Assembly: GCA_028564925.1 (NCBI GenBank)
Contig: CM053030.1
Span: 272,116,492-272,180,491 of the forward strand
Direction: 5' to 3'
DNA length: 64,000 bases
Source: Lithobates sylvaticus
Taxonomy: Eukaryota > Chordata > Amphibia > Anura > Ranidae
The notes under the pieces were generated by a model. That model saw only the letters and a list, made by a program, of their open reading frames with translations, made no database searches and was not told where the DNA came from. Positions within the stretch are counted from its first letter, which is position 1; every line of letters starts with the position of its first letter. Position numbers and translations under genes: made by a program. This document shows, in pieces, positions 33,935 to 46,228 of the stretch.

Positions 33935-34556
33935 ATATTGACAACTCAACTCAGGTGACAACTCAGGGTGTGCCCTCACCTTATGGTTTGACCACCATTA
34001 TGAAAGCTGAAACATTCACGAACAGATAGATATCCAGGCAAACGCTTGGGTACTCCCAAATATAGTGGAGGCTCTCTCCCACCAGCAGTGGTGAAGCTAG
34101 ACATTCTTTTACCCAGCACAAACCCCTTAGTTTCACCCTTCCTGTCCAGGGCTGACTTTAAGGCAGCAGGCTGAATCCCGGGGTCGGAGTCTGGCTCCCC
34201 TGCAATCAGCGGCAGTGCGGGTTTACAGAGCAGCCGGTCCTGTGTGAGCTTGGCTATACAGCTCATCTGCTCAGCCGGTTCATTCCAGCTTGATCCAACC
34301 AAATCCCAGCTAATGTCAGCACTGTAGACAATGGGCCCTCTCAATTTGGCACCCGCAGCATGTGCCCCCTAGTTTCGGCCCTGTCCACCAGTTTCAAATT
34401 ACACTTGGATTAATCAACCACCAAAAATAAAACTTCTCATCTTTGCCGCACTGTGTGCACCAGAGGCTCAAAAGAAAATATTTCACAGTGCTTACTGTTA
34501 AAAACGATTTCATTGAAAAGCAGATAAAATATGAACTTATATTGAATAGGTAGAAG

Positions 34557-34918
34557 CAGTGCCGGGACAGGGTCATCCAGCGCCTAGGGTGAAGATGGAG
34601 ATTGTGCACCCCCCGCCTGGTGGAGTGCACAGTAGAGTCCCCCCTTACATCAGGTGTCCTCAATAGAGTCCACACTCATATCAGGTCTCCCCAATAGAGT
34701 CCTCCTTCACATCAGGTTTCCTCAATAGTGTCACACGCAGGTTGGGAGGGAGGAGAAAGCTGAATACTCGCTTCAGCAGCAGCTATCGGTCGCTGCTCCT
34801 GACAGGTGTGACACTGCAGTCACTCCCATCAGTAAGGAGTGAGACAAGCAGCCAACTCAGCAGCATCCCCCCCAACAGCGCCCTTGGCAGGTGCCCCCCC
34901 CCCCCAGTCCCGACCCTG
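34557..34918. mobile_element. hAT-like MITE with 8-bp target duplication
   Basis: GGTAGAAG at 34549-34556 and 34919-34926. Inverted ends CAGTGCCGGGACAGGGTC and (complement) CAGGGTCGGGACTGGGGG. It contains three tandem-like GAGTCC...CATCAGGT units (34631-34720) and a C run near the right end. 362 bp, non-coding. Confidence 0.85.
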
Positions 34919-34926
34919 GGTAGAAG

Positions 34927-36284
34927 AAAGCATGAACAAACAAACACTTTGATCCTGGGCTTGCAGCAGTGCATTGGTACACTCTCCCACAAGAAAAACG
35001 GGCATGGATCAGATGCAGGCAGCCCTTACAGTTGATCTTGCACACGCCTGGATTGCTGTAGCTCCACCCAACATGTTTCGACAGTATGACGTCATCAGGG
35101 ACACGGCACAAAGCAATGTGGGACTGGTTTAAATATGCATACACCAGGCCGGCCACCTCCACAAGATGAAGCCGTCAGTCCAATATCAAGATAGCTTCCA
35201 GGCTTCAACAGTACAAAGCTTATTTTATTTTTAAACCTTTGTAGGTGACTTAACTTTGAGGGTGGAGGTCTTTCCTAGAATGTCTGCTTTAACGCCAACT
35301 TATGGTGTGTACTGGCCCTAAAAGAAAAGCTCTAATTTGGACAGTGAAGTCTAGATGCAATAAAAAATAAAAAAAAAATAAAAACATGTGGAAACATTTT
35401 TTCTATCTTGGTTTTCTACTGGATGGATTTGCCTCTTTTGCGAAGCACTGCCAACACACGCATGGACCATCTGTGCAGAAAGGGTCTAGGAAAAAAAATA
35501 TTTTTATTTCAACTGTTCTCAAGGCTGCGGAAACTCCTTGGTGCAACGTTTTCACAGCTTCAAATCTCTCAGAAAAAGTTGGAATAAAGGCTATAAAGGC
35601 TATAATGAATATAAAATCTTGTTACCATTTAAAATGGCCATGGTTCTTTTTTTTTTCTATTCTACCCGTCTAGGGGTTTCTAAATATAACCCATATGTAG
35701 ATTTTTGTTATGCTTATAGAACAAAAGAGGAGAATATATACGTTTTGCCAAGCAATCTGTTTTAGGCTCAAATATAAGATGGAAATTTTCCACACAGTTA
35801 TGCTCTGTCAACCTTTTTTTTTTTTAATTTCTTTTAGTCACAATGTAAATAATACATTAATTAATAGTGTACCAGAAAAAAAAAAAAGTTTGCAAAATCA
35901 GAATTAGAGAAAAAAAAAAAACGAATGTAAAATGACCGTAGGTTAAACAAGTTTGAAACACATAAGCAAACAACCTGTAGAGCAGAAATAATTCTGTTAA
36001 ATTTAAGATGTACTTCCTAATTGTCAAGAACGTGACAATGCAGATCAAACACCCTAAATAAAAGGAAACTGCACTGCACTTAAAGAGGAATTAAATGCCA
36101 AAAATAAAATATATTATCTTGCAGCTTACCAATTCTTAGACGTGGTGATTGCATTTGTTTTCTTTTTACGCATTTTTCCTTTATTTTCACTTAGTGATCG
36201 AGGTCAGCTAGTCTTATTTTTAATCCTTTTTTAACAGAAGGAGCTGACCAGCAAAGTGCCTGTTGGGAAGTTGAGACAAACCAT
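34927..36284. other. Unassigned DNA
   Basis: The stretch 35040-35110 (CCCAACATGTTTCG...GACGTCATCAGGG) looks like part of a dispersed repeat. CTTAAAGAGGAATTAAATGCC near 36080 resembles a lone TTAA-element end. The rest shows nothing I recognise. Confidence 0.4.
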
Positions 36285-36288
36285 TTAA

Positions 36289-36556
36289 AGCGGAACTAAA
36301 GACCGGAATACCTACCCCTTCTCCAATGGTCCAACACCCATGATCTCCCCTTCACTGCCGGCAGCATCATTTATGTGCCGATCCCCCCCGATTGTCCTGC
36401 ACAGGGTGAGGGGGGGGTCATTCATCCTAGTGCAATGCCAGAGATGTAAACTGAGCTGTAGGATAATGCTGCTGTCCAAAGGGTGCTCCTCCAATGGGGT
36501 GGAGACACTCTACAACTGAATGTGTATACTAGCCAGATCACCAGGTAAAAATAAAT

Positions 36557-36633
<77 letters not shown>

Positions 36634-36735
36634 GTGTATGTATGTATGTATGTGCAGCCACTGCATTTAAGGATTGGCAAGCTGAAATATATGAAATGTG
36701 GGTTATTTCTTTTAGTTTTTGGGTTGAACTTCACT
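36289..36735. mobile_element. TTAA element (AGNGG-end family) with (TA)n
   Basis: TTAA at 36285-36288; the right flank is a worn CTAA (36736-36739). Ends AGCGGAACTAAAG and (complement) AGTGAAGTTCAACCC. A (TA)n/(ATGT)n tract fills 36560-36655. Confidence 0.55.
36560..36655. repeat. (TA)n followed by (ATGT)n
   Basis: About 72 bases of TA and then five ATGT units, inside the 36289-36735 element. Confidence 0.95.
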
Positions 36736-36739
36736 CTAA

Positions 36740-37391
36740 AGGAAACCTGCTGACCTGCTTCTGAAAGCACAAGGCTCTGGCTGCAATGCTTCCCATGTAC
36801 TGCATTCATCCAAAAAAAAAATTCAGAGTAACAGGAGAACTGCTTACGTTTCCATGTATGTAACAGATAGCATTGAAACCATGAGATCAGCTTGGACACC
36901 CAGGCAACTAGCATTTTCACAAAACAGTCGGCGATAAATCCCTTCATGTTTCTTAAATGTACAGATTTCCTTGCAAAATCAAATCAATTCCAAGCAAAAA
37001 ATTAAAGCAATCACTGAGCTACTTATGCTGTCCATTAAAACTCTATAATCCCCCCATCCAGCCTTGGTACAGCTCCAGAAACGGTCATTAGTGTACTTTC
37101 TTGGGAGATTATGCTGTGTAACTTCCTCTCTATGCCTTCTTAATGACCACGAGAACTCATGCACATGGGCACAAACGCCACCACTTTCAGAAGAGTCCAC
37201 GTTTCAGATGAATATTTTCTCAGTTTCACAAAAATCTATGCGTTTGTGCATGTAAATGTGCGTAAACCTATTCTAGCTTATAAAGAAAAAAAGAAAAGCT
37301 GCACTTCTAAACATGTGCGCTTGTTTACGGGCATAGACGCAAATACTTTACACGCTATTACAGGCGTTTTTCTGGCAGCAAGAGCCAGCAT
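36740..37391. other. Spacer, nothing firmly recognised
   Basis: The segment 37200-37380 is rich in GCGTTT/AAACGC motifs, like the interiors of the TWA elements, but has no ends. No gene. Confidence 0.4.
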
Positions 37392-37399
37392 CATTACAA

Positions 37400-38696
<1,297 letters not shown>

Positions 38697-38738
38697 CATT
38701 ACGAGTATGTTTAATATGCCCATGTGCACAAGCTCTTA

Positions 38739-40150
38739 GGCCTCATGTACACTGCGGCTGGCAAACGGACGTTTAGGAGCAGTTGGGCATTTTCTCTCCC
38801 CTATGTTATCTTATCAGTACACAGGTTTGTTTATAGTCGTTTATAGGCAGTTGAGTTTAGAGGCTTTTTTTTGGAACCCAAAAAAATGCTTTCAGAAGCT
38901 GTGTTTAGAGGCATTTCCAGCTTCAAAACGTGCCTAAAACGCGGTTACCCCGCGTTTAGGCGCTTTTTCATCTAGAAGCGTTTTTAAAAGGGGAAACATT
39001 TTATTTTTTACTTTTGAGCCTGGAAAATGCTAAAAACACACCAAAAACTCAATTATCACTGCCTGCAGTATATATACATATACCATGTGATATTCCCTTC
39101 ATCAGCCAATTATGTTGTACAATACACGACTTGCATTACTTGAAGCTGAAGTTGAGTCACCAACAGACGTTCCTCTGGTGGCACGCTGTTGGTGTCCATG
39201 CAAACTAGACGGGGGTCTAACCTTTTCTAAGGCAACGTCAAAGGTGGCAATTTGCATGCATGTAAAATAAAAAAAATAAAAAAAGTCTCTGGGTAATTAT
39301 GCAGCTGAACATACATATTAGAAAAGTATCCTGCGGATATGCATTGAGCCATCAATGGATGGGTCCAGTAGCGACAAACTCTGGTCCTCTTACGCAGTTG
39401 TCTACATCTTTGGAGCCTCTGCAAAAGCAACATCAGAAGCATTTCCTCACACATGCTCATCATGGGATCCATATTAAGAAACCAACCAAAATTATAACAG
39501 CTAGCTACAAGCACACTGCTTTCTCAGCTGCTACTGACACGGCTCTCATAGAATGGCTGAAATAGTTAAATACTTGTTTTTAGTGCTTTGGGAAAGTCTC
39601 CTGAGGTTATCTTTAAGTGGTGTTTCCATCCAAAAAAAAAAATTGCTTAAAAAAAAAAAAAAAAAAATCATAAAAAAAAAAAAAAAATAATTGGAAAAAC
39701 ATTTTTTTTTAACTCACCTCATAATGCCTGTTGCTAGAGGGTCACTCGTAGTCTGCCACCTTCCGTGCCCAGGCACCGCAGAGTCATCTGGGACGCTCGC
39801 GAATGCACAGTGGGTGCCCGGCTGTGAAGCCACAGCCGGGTGCCCACAGTAAGAATGCCGGCGCCGTGAGTGGAGAACGAGGAGGGGCTTCATTCCCCCG
39901 CATCGCTGGACCCTGGGACAGGTAAGTGTCCGATTATAAAAAGTCAGCAGCTGCAGTATTTGTAGCTGCTGACTCTTACATTTTTTTTTTTTTTTTTTTT
40001 TTTTTTAGGGGCACCCCACTTTTAGTAAACGCTTCTGAACCCAAACGCGGCTTGTAAACGCTGCTAAACACACATTTTAAAATGTGGATTACTAGCTGTG
40101 ATGTTCCAGCGTTCAGGAGAGGTTGAGAAACGTCCCGTGTACATGGGGCC
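38739..40150. mobile_element. PIF/Harbinger-like element carrying a TTAA element
   Basis: TTA at 38736-38738 and a worn TTC after 40150. Inverted ends GGCCTCATGTACACTG and (complement) GGCCCCATGTACACGG. The outer parts have GCGTTTAGG/AAACGC motifs. The middle (39200-39580) is shared with the complement of 42680-43010. A TTAA element sits at 39617-40020. Confidence 0.7.
39617..40020. mobile_element. TTAA element (AGNGG-end family)
   Basis: TTAA at 39613-39616; the right flank is worn (TTTA). Ends GTGGTGTTTCCATCC and (complement) AGTGGGGTGCCCC. The interior GCTGTGAAGCCACAGCCGGG and CAGCAGCTGCAG match the complement of 260-662. Lodged inside 38739-40150. Confidence 0.6.
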
Positions 40151-40445
40151 TTCCAAGGCTGGAAAAGCTGAACTGTGAGCAGGTGTGTTTCTAGGATCAC
40201 CAGATCAACAAAAACAAGCCGATGATCTGCTGCAATACAGCGATGCTGTACAAAGCAGGTAAACCTTGTTCCCGGTATGTATCTCAAGGCGAAACTGTCC
40301 AAAGTCACCTGACAAGTCGCACAAGTGTGAATGGGGTGTAAGAACAGTCAAACATCTATAACTTATAGGAGCCAATAGGTGTTTTTTACTGCAGTTGCCT
40401 TTCATTTCATTCAAAATTGTGTCATTTACATTAGGTCCTCTAGAT

Positions 40446-40629
40446 CAGTGGCTCTCAACCCTGTCCTCAAGTACCCCCAACAGGCCATGTTTGCAGGTTT
40501 TCCTTCATCTCGCACAGGTTCTTTAAATCAGAATCAATGGCTTGGTATTTTAGACATCAATTTTATCAAAGAGAAATTCCCAAAACATGGCCTGTTGGGG
40601 GTACTTGAGGACAGGGTTGAGAACCACTG
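40446..40629. mobile_element. hAT-like MITE, relative of 3134-3318
   Basis: Inverted ends CAGTGGCTCTCAACCCTG and (complement) CAGTGGTTCTCAACCCTG, with arms of about 47 bases including CAACAGGCCATGTTT. The left flank CTCTAGAT (40438-40445) fits the known hAT target preference. The right flank TTTTA is cut by the next element and, with that element set aside, reads TTTTATAT, five of eight matches. Confidence 0.78.
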
Positions 40630-40634
40630 TTTTA

Positions 40635-41028
40635 GGCCCGGTTCACACTGCTGCGGTGCGGGAGATCGCATATGATTCGCACCGCACTGCAGTTCAAATC
40701 ATATGCGATCTCTGTGCGATGCGAATTCAGCCATACAGATAGTATGGCTGAATTCGCATCGCATTCGGCCCAAACTCGCACAGGACCCTTTTTTTTTCGG
40801 TCCGCAGCAGAATCGGATCGCATGGTGTTCTCACCATGCGATCCGATTCCTGTCCGAGTTTGCAGATCGCACTGCGATATGCGAGCTGATATGGGGGTGT
40901 CATTAACATTACACTGACACTCCCAGCAGCTCGCATAGGGCAGTGTGAACTGCCTGCGGGAGACATGCGGTGCGGGAACCCGCAGAAGATTTGCAGCGTT
41001 CCCGCACCGCAGCAGTGTGAACCGGGCC
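40635..41028. mobile_element. PIF/Harbinger-like palindromic MITE
   Basis: TTA at 40632-40634 and 41029-41031. The inverted ends begin GGCCCGGTTCACACTGCTGC and continue without mismatch for about 29 bases. Nearly the whole 394 bp folds back (GCATATGATTCGCACCGCAC, TTCGCATCGCATTCGGCC). It inserted directly beside the hAT MITE at 40446-40629. Confidence 0.88.
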
Positions 41029-41202
41029 TTATATCCGCTGTTGTACAGGTCCTGTGAGCTCTGTTTTTTTGCAGAATTTCAATCATCTGTGTGACTGTTA
41101 GTAAAGGCACTTCCACTGTTGTATCATTATGTGTGGTCTGGAGATAAAAGCACCTCTGTATTGCAGTATATAGCTTCATGGCATGACAGTCAGGACAACC
41201 AT

Positions 41203-42175
41203 CACAATCACTAGGGCTCTGGATCATAGAAGTCAAGTAACTAAATGGATAAGTCCTAGTAAAACATTCCCAATTACTAGGACTCTGAATCCCAGCAAGA
41301 TACTAGAAGTCTCGTAACTAAATGGATACGTCACAGTAAAATATCCAGAAAAACATTCCTAATCACTAGGACATGGGATCCCAGCATGACAGAAGAAATC
41401 TAGTAACTACATGACACAATTAGCCCTTATTCATACGGTGTCCCAGAAAGCATGAAATTGCATGATGAGTGAAACAACATGGCTTTCAGTGGAGGCCGTT
41501 CACATACAGTATGAACAGTGCGAACCCGTTCAAAAAGTAGTTTCGGCTGCGATTTACATCGACATCCACAAATGTCTCTAAAATCGCCGCCAAAAATCGG
41601 GACTGACATGCGGGAGTGAAATTGTGCGAGTTCAGCAGAACTCTCACGGTTTCATCCCCGCAGCTCAGTGTCAACCTGGGCTTAGACAGACACAAAAAAA
41701 AAAAAAAAAGTAACATACAAGTATATATTCAAGTAATAGCAAAAGTGGCAAGTGCATATTTGCAACAGTGTGCATTGCATATTATAGGATATTCAGGCAG
41801 CTATCAAACAAAAGCAGACAAATGTGAACATCTAGTCATTACATTACTTATATACTACCACCACCACGGCTATTCTCTCTGACATATTTTTCAAACAGGA
41901 AATGCTGAATTACATATTGCATCAAAGTAACTAGAAACAGTTTATACTTAGAAGTAGTTAAAACAGTATATCTAGTTCTCAGTTATTTAACCATACAAAG
42001 CTAATCAAGCCATTAAAAAAACATTCCTGATCACTAGGGTCTCCAACTCCTAATCGCTAGGACTCCGGATTCCAGTAAGGCACCAGAGAAGTCTAGTTAC
42101 TACATGGATAGATCAGCCAGGAAAAAAAAAAAAAAAGGCACCAGAAGCCTAGTAACTACACTAAATAATACAGCA
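41203..42175. repeat. Degenerate tandem units 'CACTAGGACTC...CTAGTAACTACATGG'
   Basis: Five partial units lie at about 41203-41260, 41261-41337, 41338-41417, 42016-42121 and 42139-42175. They share AAAACATTCC, AATCACTAGGACTC, CCCAGCA, AGAAGTCTAGTAACTA and ATGGATA. The units run 55-105 bases and are well diverged. No transposon ends bound them, and no other part of the window has them. The stretch 41420-41690 between units is TWA-element-like without clear ends. Confidence 0.75.
41690..42015. repeat. Local duplication block, copy 1
   Basis: Shares TAACATACAAGTATATA, AGCTATTCTCTCT-like sequence, CTAGTTCTCAGTTATTTAA and AGCTAATCAAG with 43490-43950 and 45225-45625, in the same order and orientation. 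Confidence 0.75.
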
Positions 42176-42176
42176 A

Positions 42177-42549
42177 GGCCTCATGCACACTGCCAGTAGC
42201 TTTGCAGTGAGTTTTCAGTTTTGCAACGTTTTTGCAATAGCGTTTGCGTTTTTTTTTTTTTTTTCAATGGGATCAAAAATGTTAAACACTGGTGAGCCGT
42301 GACTCTGATCGCTTATCTGCGCTTTTCTGACCTTAGAGCATTTTTACAGCTGAAAATCTCCTCACAGAACCCACTAGTTTTGAGGTTTTTTTACAGCTAA
42401 AAAACGCCCCAGCCAAAGCTAGGTTGATAACAGCCTATGTGTGCATTGACACAAAGGATAACATGCTGGAGAGTTTATTGACTGTAGAAAAAAAATAAAA
42501 TTTATATATAACAGAAGCTGTCCAAAAAAAGTCCAGTGTGCATGAGGCC
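42177..42549. mobile_element. TWA-flanked palindromic MITE
   Basis: CAA at 42174-42176 and TAA at 42550-42552. Ends GGCCTCATGCACACTG and (complement) the same 16 bases, perfect. 373 bp, AT-rich core, non-coding. Confidence 0.75.
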
Positions 42550-42552
42550 TAA

Positions 42553-43428
42553 GGCCCCATGCACACAAGACGCAGATGCAAACTCTGCTGAACGCGTGTT
42601 TTAAAAACACGCGTTTTGCTGTGTTTTCATGCCGCGTTTAGCTGCGCTCAGACGCGTTTAGGCGCGTTTGCGTCTATAAGCATTTGTAAAGATAACATCA
42701 TATAGACCCTCCCCAAGCTCAGAAAGCATGTATTAACTATTTCTGCCATTTTGATCAGAGTGAGCAGCAGCAGCAGAGAGAGCAGTTGTACACTTGCATT
42801 TGCCTCTCTTTCTGTGTTTTTTTTTTTTTTGGGAAATGGATCCCATATTGAATATATGTCAGGAAATGCTCCTGATGTCGCTCTTGATGAGGCAGCAATG
42901 TCGTCACAAATTTGCATGAGAGGTCCAGAATCAGAGCTCATCGATATTGGACCCATCCGTTGATGGCACAGCGAATGTCCGTTGGATATTTCACAAACAT
43001 GTATGCATTTCACAAACATGTATGCATTAGTGAGTATATATGCTCTATGAACTATCTAAACTAATTACGACATTTTAAACCAATTTTTCTAGTATTTTTT
43101 TATGGTTTACCATCATATTTGAGTTTTCTGGTCCAAAAAATTGGGTTCCTTTAAAAAGGCTTATAAACGCAAACGCGGCTAAATGCAGGTGCCTGCGTTT
43201 AGCCGCGTTCAGCTGCGTTTTGCGTCTGAAATGCGGAAAAGCAAAGTGTCTGAACGCATTTTTTTGCTTCTGCAAAAACGAGGTTAAATGCAACTGCATA
43301 AAAACGGGAAAAAGCGAGACTGTGTACATGGACACATAGGATAACATTGCTTGCGTTCAGGTGCAGTTGAAAAAAGTGTCCAACTGCCTCTGAACGCGCA
43401 ATTAACAGAGTCTCGTGTGCATGAGGCC
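42553..43428. mobile_element. TWA-flanked element sharing its TAA with its neighbour
   Basis: TAA at 42550-42552 and 43429-43431. Ends GGCCCCATGCACACAAGAC and (complement) GGCCTCATGCACACGAGAC. GCGTTTAGCCGCGTT-type motifs line both arms. The centre (42680-43010) is related, in reverse, to 39200-39580. A 20-base unit TTTCACAAACATGTATGCAT is tandemly doubled at 42990-43029. Confidence 0.75.
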
Positions 43429-43489
43429 TAAAACATCCAGAAAATGTTTTTCTTTTTAAAACGACTTATTTATACTGATGATTTTTAGG

Positions 43490-43950
43490 CACGATGACAA
43501 AAGTGTAACATACAAGTATATAATTATAACAAAAATGACAAAGAGTGCACATTAATACAACCACATATTTGGGCAGTGGTCACACAAAGCAATTATGTGT
43601 GAACACCTAGTCATCTCCTACATTCCTTATACTACTAATGCCACAGCAATGCTCTCTTTTTGGTCCATATTTCAACCAGAGGAAGTGGTAAATGTCTTAA
43701 ATAAACAGCAAATCTAGTTCTCACGGTTATTTCACATACATAACTAATCAAGACTATCCAGCCAGAAACTATAGAAAACACCCCAAAACGAGTTCTTTAG
43801 TGTAGCTAAAAAGGATTAAAAATAAACCAGGCAACATTAACCCTCTTTTTATGATCACAATGTTCGCTGGAACCAACACAAAAATGGTTATTTAGTAGAC
43901 CAGGCTCTTACTAGAACAGCCGATAGCAATACAGGTGCAATGGGCCTTTC
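43490..43950. repeat. Local duplication block, copy 2
   Basis: Shares TAACATACAAGTATATA with copy 1. It shares a longer part with copy 3 (45225-45625): CCAGCCAGAAA, ATAGAAAACAC, GAGTTCTTTAGTGTAG, AAAAATAAACCA, TTTATGATCACA and CAATGGGCC. No element ends are visible. Confidence 0.85.
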
Positions 43951-44689
43951 AGTATAAGAATACACTTGTATTATAATGTCATTTAGCAGATTGCCTCCTA
44001 CTATAAAAGTGGATCAGAGCAGGTAATTATGTAAACTTCATGAAATTAATAAACGTTCTGGCTATTACAGTCTCTGTTGTAGAATCACAATTAATACATA
44101 CAGAACTATGGGCATGCTAGTGACTGCTCTTTTACTAAAGTCCATAGTAAGACTCATGTTAAGTGGGAAGTTTTGCCTAAAATCTATTAGCAGTTGATGG
44201 TGTTATTTGCTCCTCTGGGGCTGCTGGCAAGATCTGCTTCAATTAGCTGCCTCCGAGTCTTGGGCTGGAGCACAAACAGGCTCATTACAAAGATCTCTTG
44301 TACCAAAAACGCTATTGAGATTCCTCAGTCATCTCCTCATACCCCTGAATCTACGTTACTGAGGGAAAAGTAGTTTACTAAAGGATTGCAAAACAGTCAC
44401 AGCAGAATGTGTGTCCTTTTTTAACGTTCACTAGCTGTCCTTCATAAAATTATAGTGCATTGTTAAAATGGCTCATACATTAGAAGATTACAATCTATGA
44501 GGGATTTTTTAAACATGCTTTTTTATTTTATGTTTAAAAGTAAAGTAAACAAAAAAAAAAAAAAATCTGGAAAATGTGACCCCCCCTCTTCTTTCTCCTA
44601 CTGTCCCCCCCCCCCCCAAGAACTGTACTGGGATCCTCAGACAAGCTGAAAACTCTCGGATCATTAAAAATACATTACATGTATTATAC
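43951..44689. other. Plain DNA between duplication blocks
   Basis: No repeats with ends and no coding motif; short A and C runs near 44550 and 44606. Confidence 0.4.
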
Positions 44690-44805
44690 TTGGGGATTTC
44701 TATAGCGCCAACAGTTTGTGCAGCACTTTACATAATGGAGATACAGTACAGTCACATTAGAGGAACTAGAAGGCCCTGCTCCTTGGAGCTTACAATCTTC
44801 AGACA
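44690..44805 (+). repeat. SINE-like dispersed repeat
   Basis: TATAGCGCCAACAGTTTG, GCACTTTACA, GAGATACAGTACAG, GGCCCTGCTC and GAGCTTACAATCT follow in the same order as at 62370-62485. No tail or duplication was seen. Confidence 0.55.
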
Positions 44806-44983
44806 TGATCGGGCACCAATCATCATTGGCTCTGATTGACAGCAGTGGGCTGCTGCATCTGAGCCAATGAGAAGCGAGAGAGACGAGAAAGCCTTGGCTC
44901 TCTTGCACATCAATGAATCGAGATCGGGCTCGGGTATGTATTTGGGGGGGTAAAATAAACCTTCTGCCTTTACAACCGCTTTA
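44806..44983. mobile_element. TTAA element, right part only
   Basis: The right end TGCCTTTACAACCGCT meets TTAA at 44984-44987. The interior, with GATTGACAGCAGTGGGCTGC and GAGCCAATGAGA, resembles 57080-57130 in the element 56820-57264. Confidence 0.5.
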
Positions 44984-45224
44984 AAATGACACAATACACT
45001 CCTCTGGATTCAGTTTCACTATCCCATGGAGCATGTGTCTCTCCGTCATTCATTTTTATTTTTTTGTGGTTTTGCTGTAAATTTGGAAAGATGAGTAACC
45101 ATCTTTTGAGTCAAAACATGAACTGTCCTTCCCTCTCTCATGCCCTCCATGGTCGTCTTCTTCTACACGTGATGCCTGCTGTCATCCCCTCCTGAACAGA
45201 TTTTCCCCATAATACCCTCTGCAC

Positions 45225-45625
45225 TCTGAAATGTGAATACCTACTCATCCCTTATACTACTACTGCCACAGCAATTCTCTTTCTTCCTGGCCTATTTTCC
45301 CACCAGGAAGTAGCAAATCACATATCTATTACATAAGCATAACTATAAAACGGAATATATTTAGAAGTAGTTGGAGCAGTAAATCTAGTTCTCAGTTCTT
45401 TTACATAGAAAGCTAATCAAGAATTTCCAGCCAGAAAATATAGAAAACACTCCAGAATGAGTTCTTTAGTGTAGATAAAAAATGGGTAAAAATAAACCAC
45501 ACAACATTAATCCTCTTTATGATCACAGTTTTCGCCAGAGCCAGCACAAAAATAGTAATTTCATTCATTCACAAGGCTTTAGCTAGAACAGCAGATAGCA
45601 ATAGGGATGCAATGGGCCAACTAGT
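45225..45625. repeat. Local duplication block, copy 3
   Basis: The best-preserved partner of 43490-43950. Both have CTTATACTACTA, TGCCACAGCAAT, CTAGTTCTCA, CTAATCAAGA, CCAGCCAGAAA, GAGTTCTTTAGTGTAG and AACAGC.GATAGCAATA. Preceded at 44990-45240 by CCCTCC...CTGTCATCCCCTCC-type units that recur at 46165-46225 and 47030-47240. Confidence 0.85.
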
Positions 45626-45664
45626 AAAAACATCCTTGTATTTATAAAGTCACTTAGAAGTTAA

Positions 45665-46158
45665 AGCGGTGTTCCGGCCGAAATTATACTTGTTAAATAA
45701 AAATACCCCTATAATACACAAGCTTAATGTATTCTAGTAAAGTTAGTCTGTAAACTAAGGTCTGTTTTGTTAGTTTTTAGCAGTAGTTTGTTATTTTATA
45801 AACTTGCAGCAGGCCGTGGCCATCTTAAGTGTGGGCATCTGAAGCCAGACTGTATTTCTTCCTGGATCTCATCCTTGCAGATCTCCTATATGCTCAGTGC
45901 AGCATAAGCAGTGTAATAGGTTTCAGGTCAGGTTTCTATAGCAACGGCAGTTTGAGAGGAAGTTGCTGCCTCTTCCCAGGAGGCATTGCAAACAGGAAAT
46001 GATGCGATGGGCCGCGGCCAGGGAGGAGGAAGTGAAAAATGAATACAGCAGATATACAGTCTGTGCTGAAAAAAAAATAAAAAAAATATCCAATTTGTTT
46101 ACAGTGCACAGTTTAGTGAGGGATGCTGAAGAGTTGTAAAAGTGGGTGGAACTCCACT
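45665..46158. mobile_element. TTAA element (AGNGG-end family)
   Basis: TTAA at 45661-45664 and 46159-46162. Ends AGCGGTGTTCCGGCC and (complement) AGTGGAGTTCCACCC. 494 bp, non-coding. It separates block 45225-45625 from a short related tail at 46165-46225. Confidence 0.75.
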
Positions 46159-46228
46159 TTAACTCCCCTATAATACCCTGTGTACTCCTCTCCTGCACTT
46201 ACTGCCCACTGTCATACCCTCCATACGT

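Noticed and set aside
34130-34372. Possible hAT pair CAGGGCTGACTTT...CGGCCCTG
   Set aside because: The 8-base flanks do not match and the inner arms diverge after ten bases.
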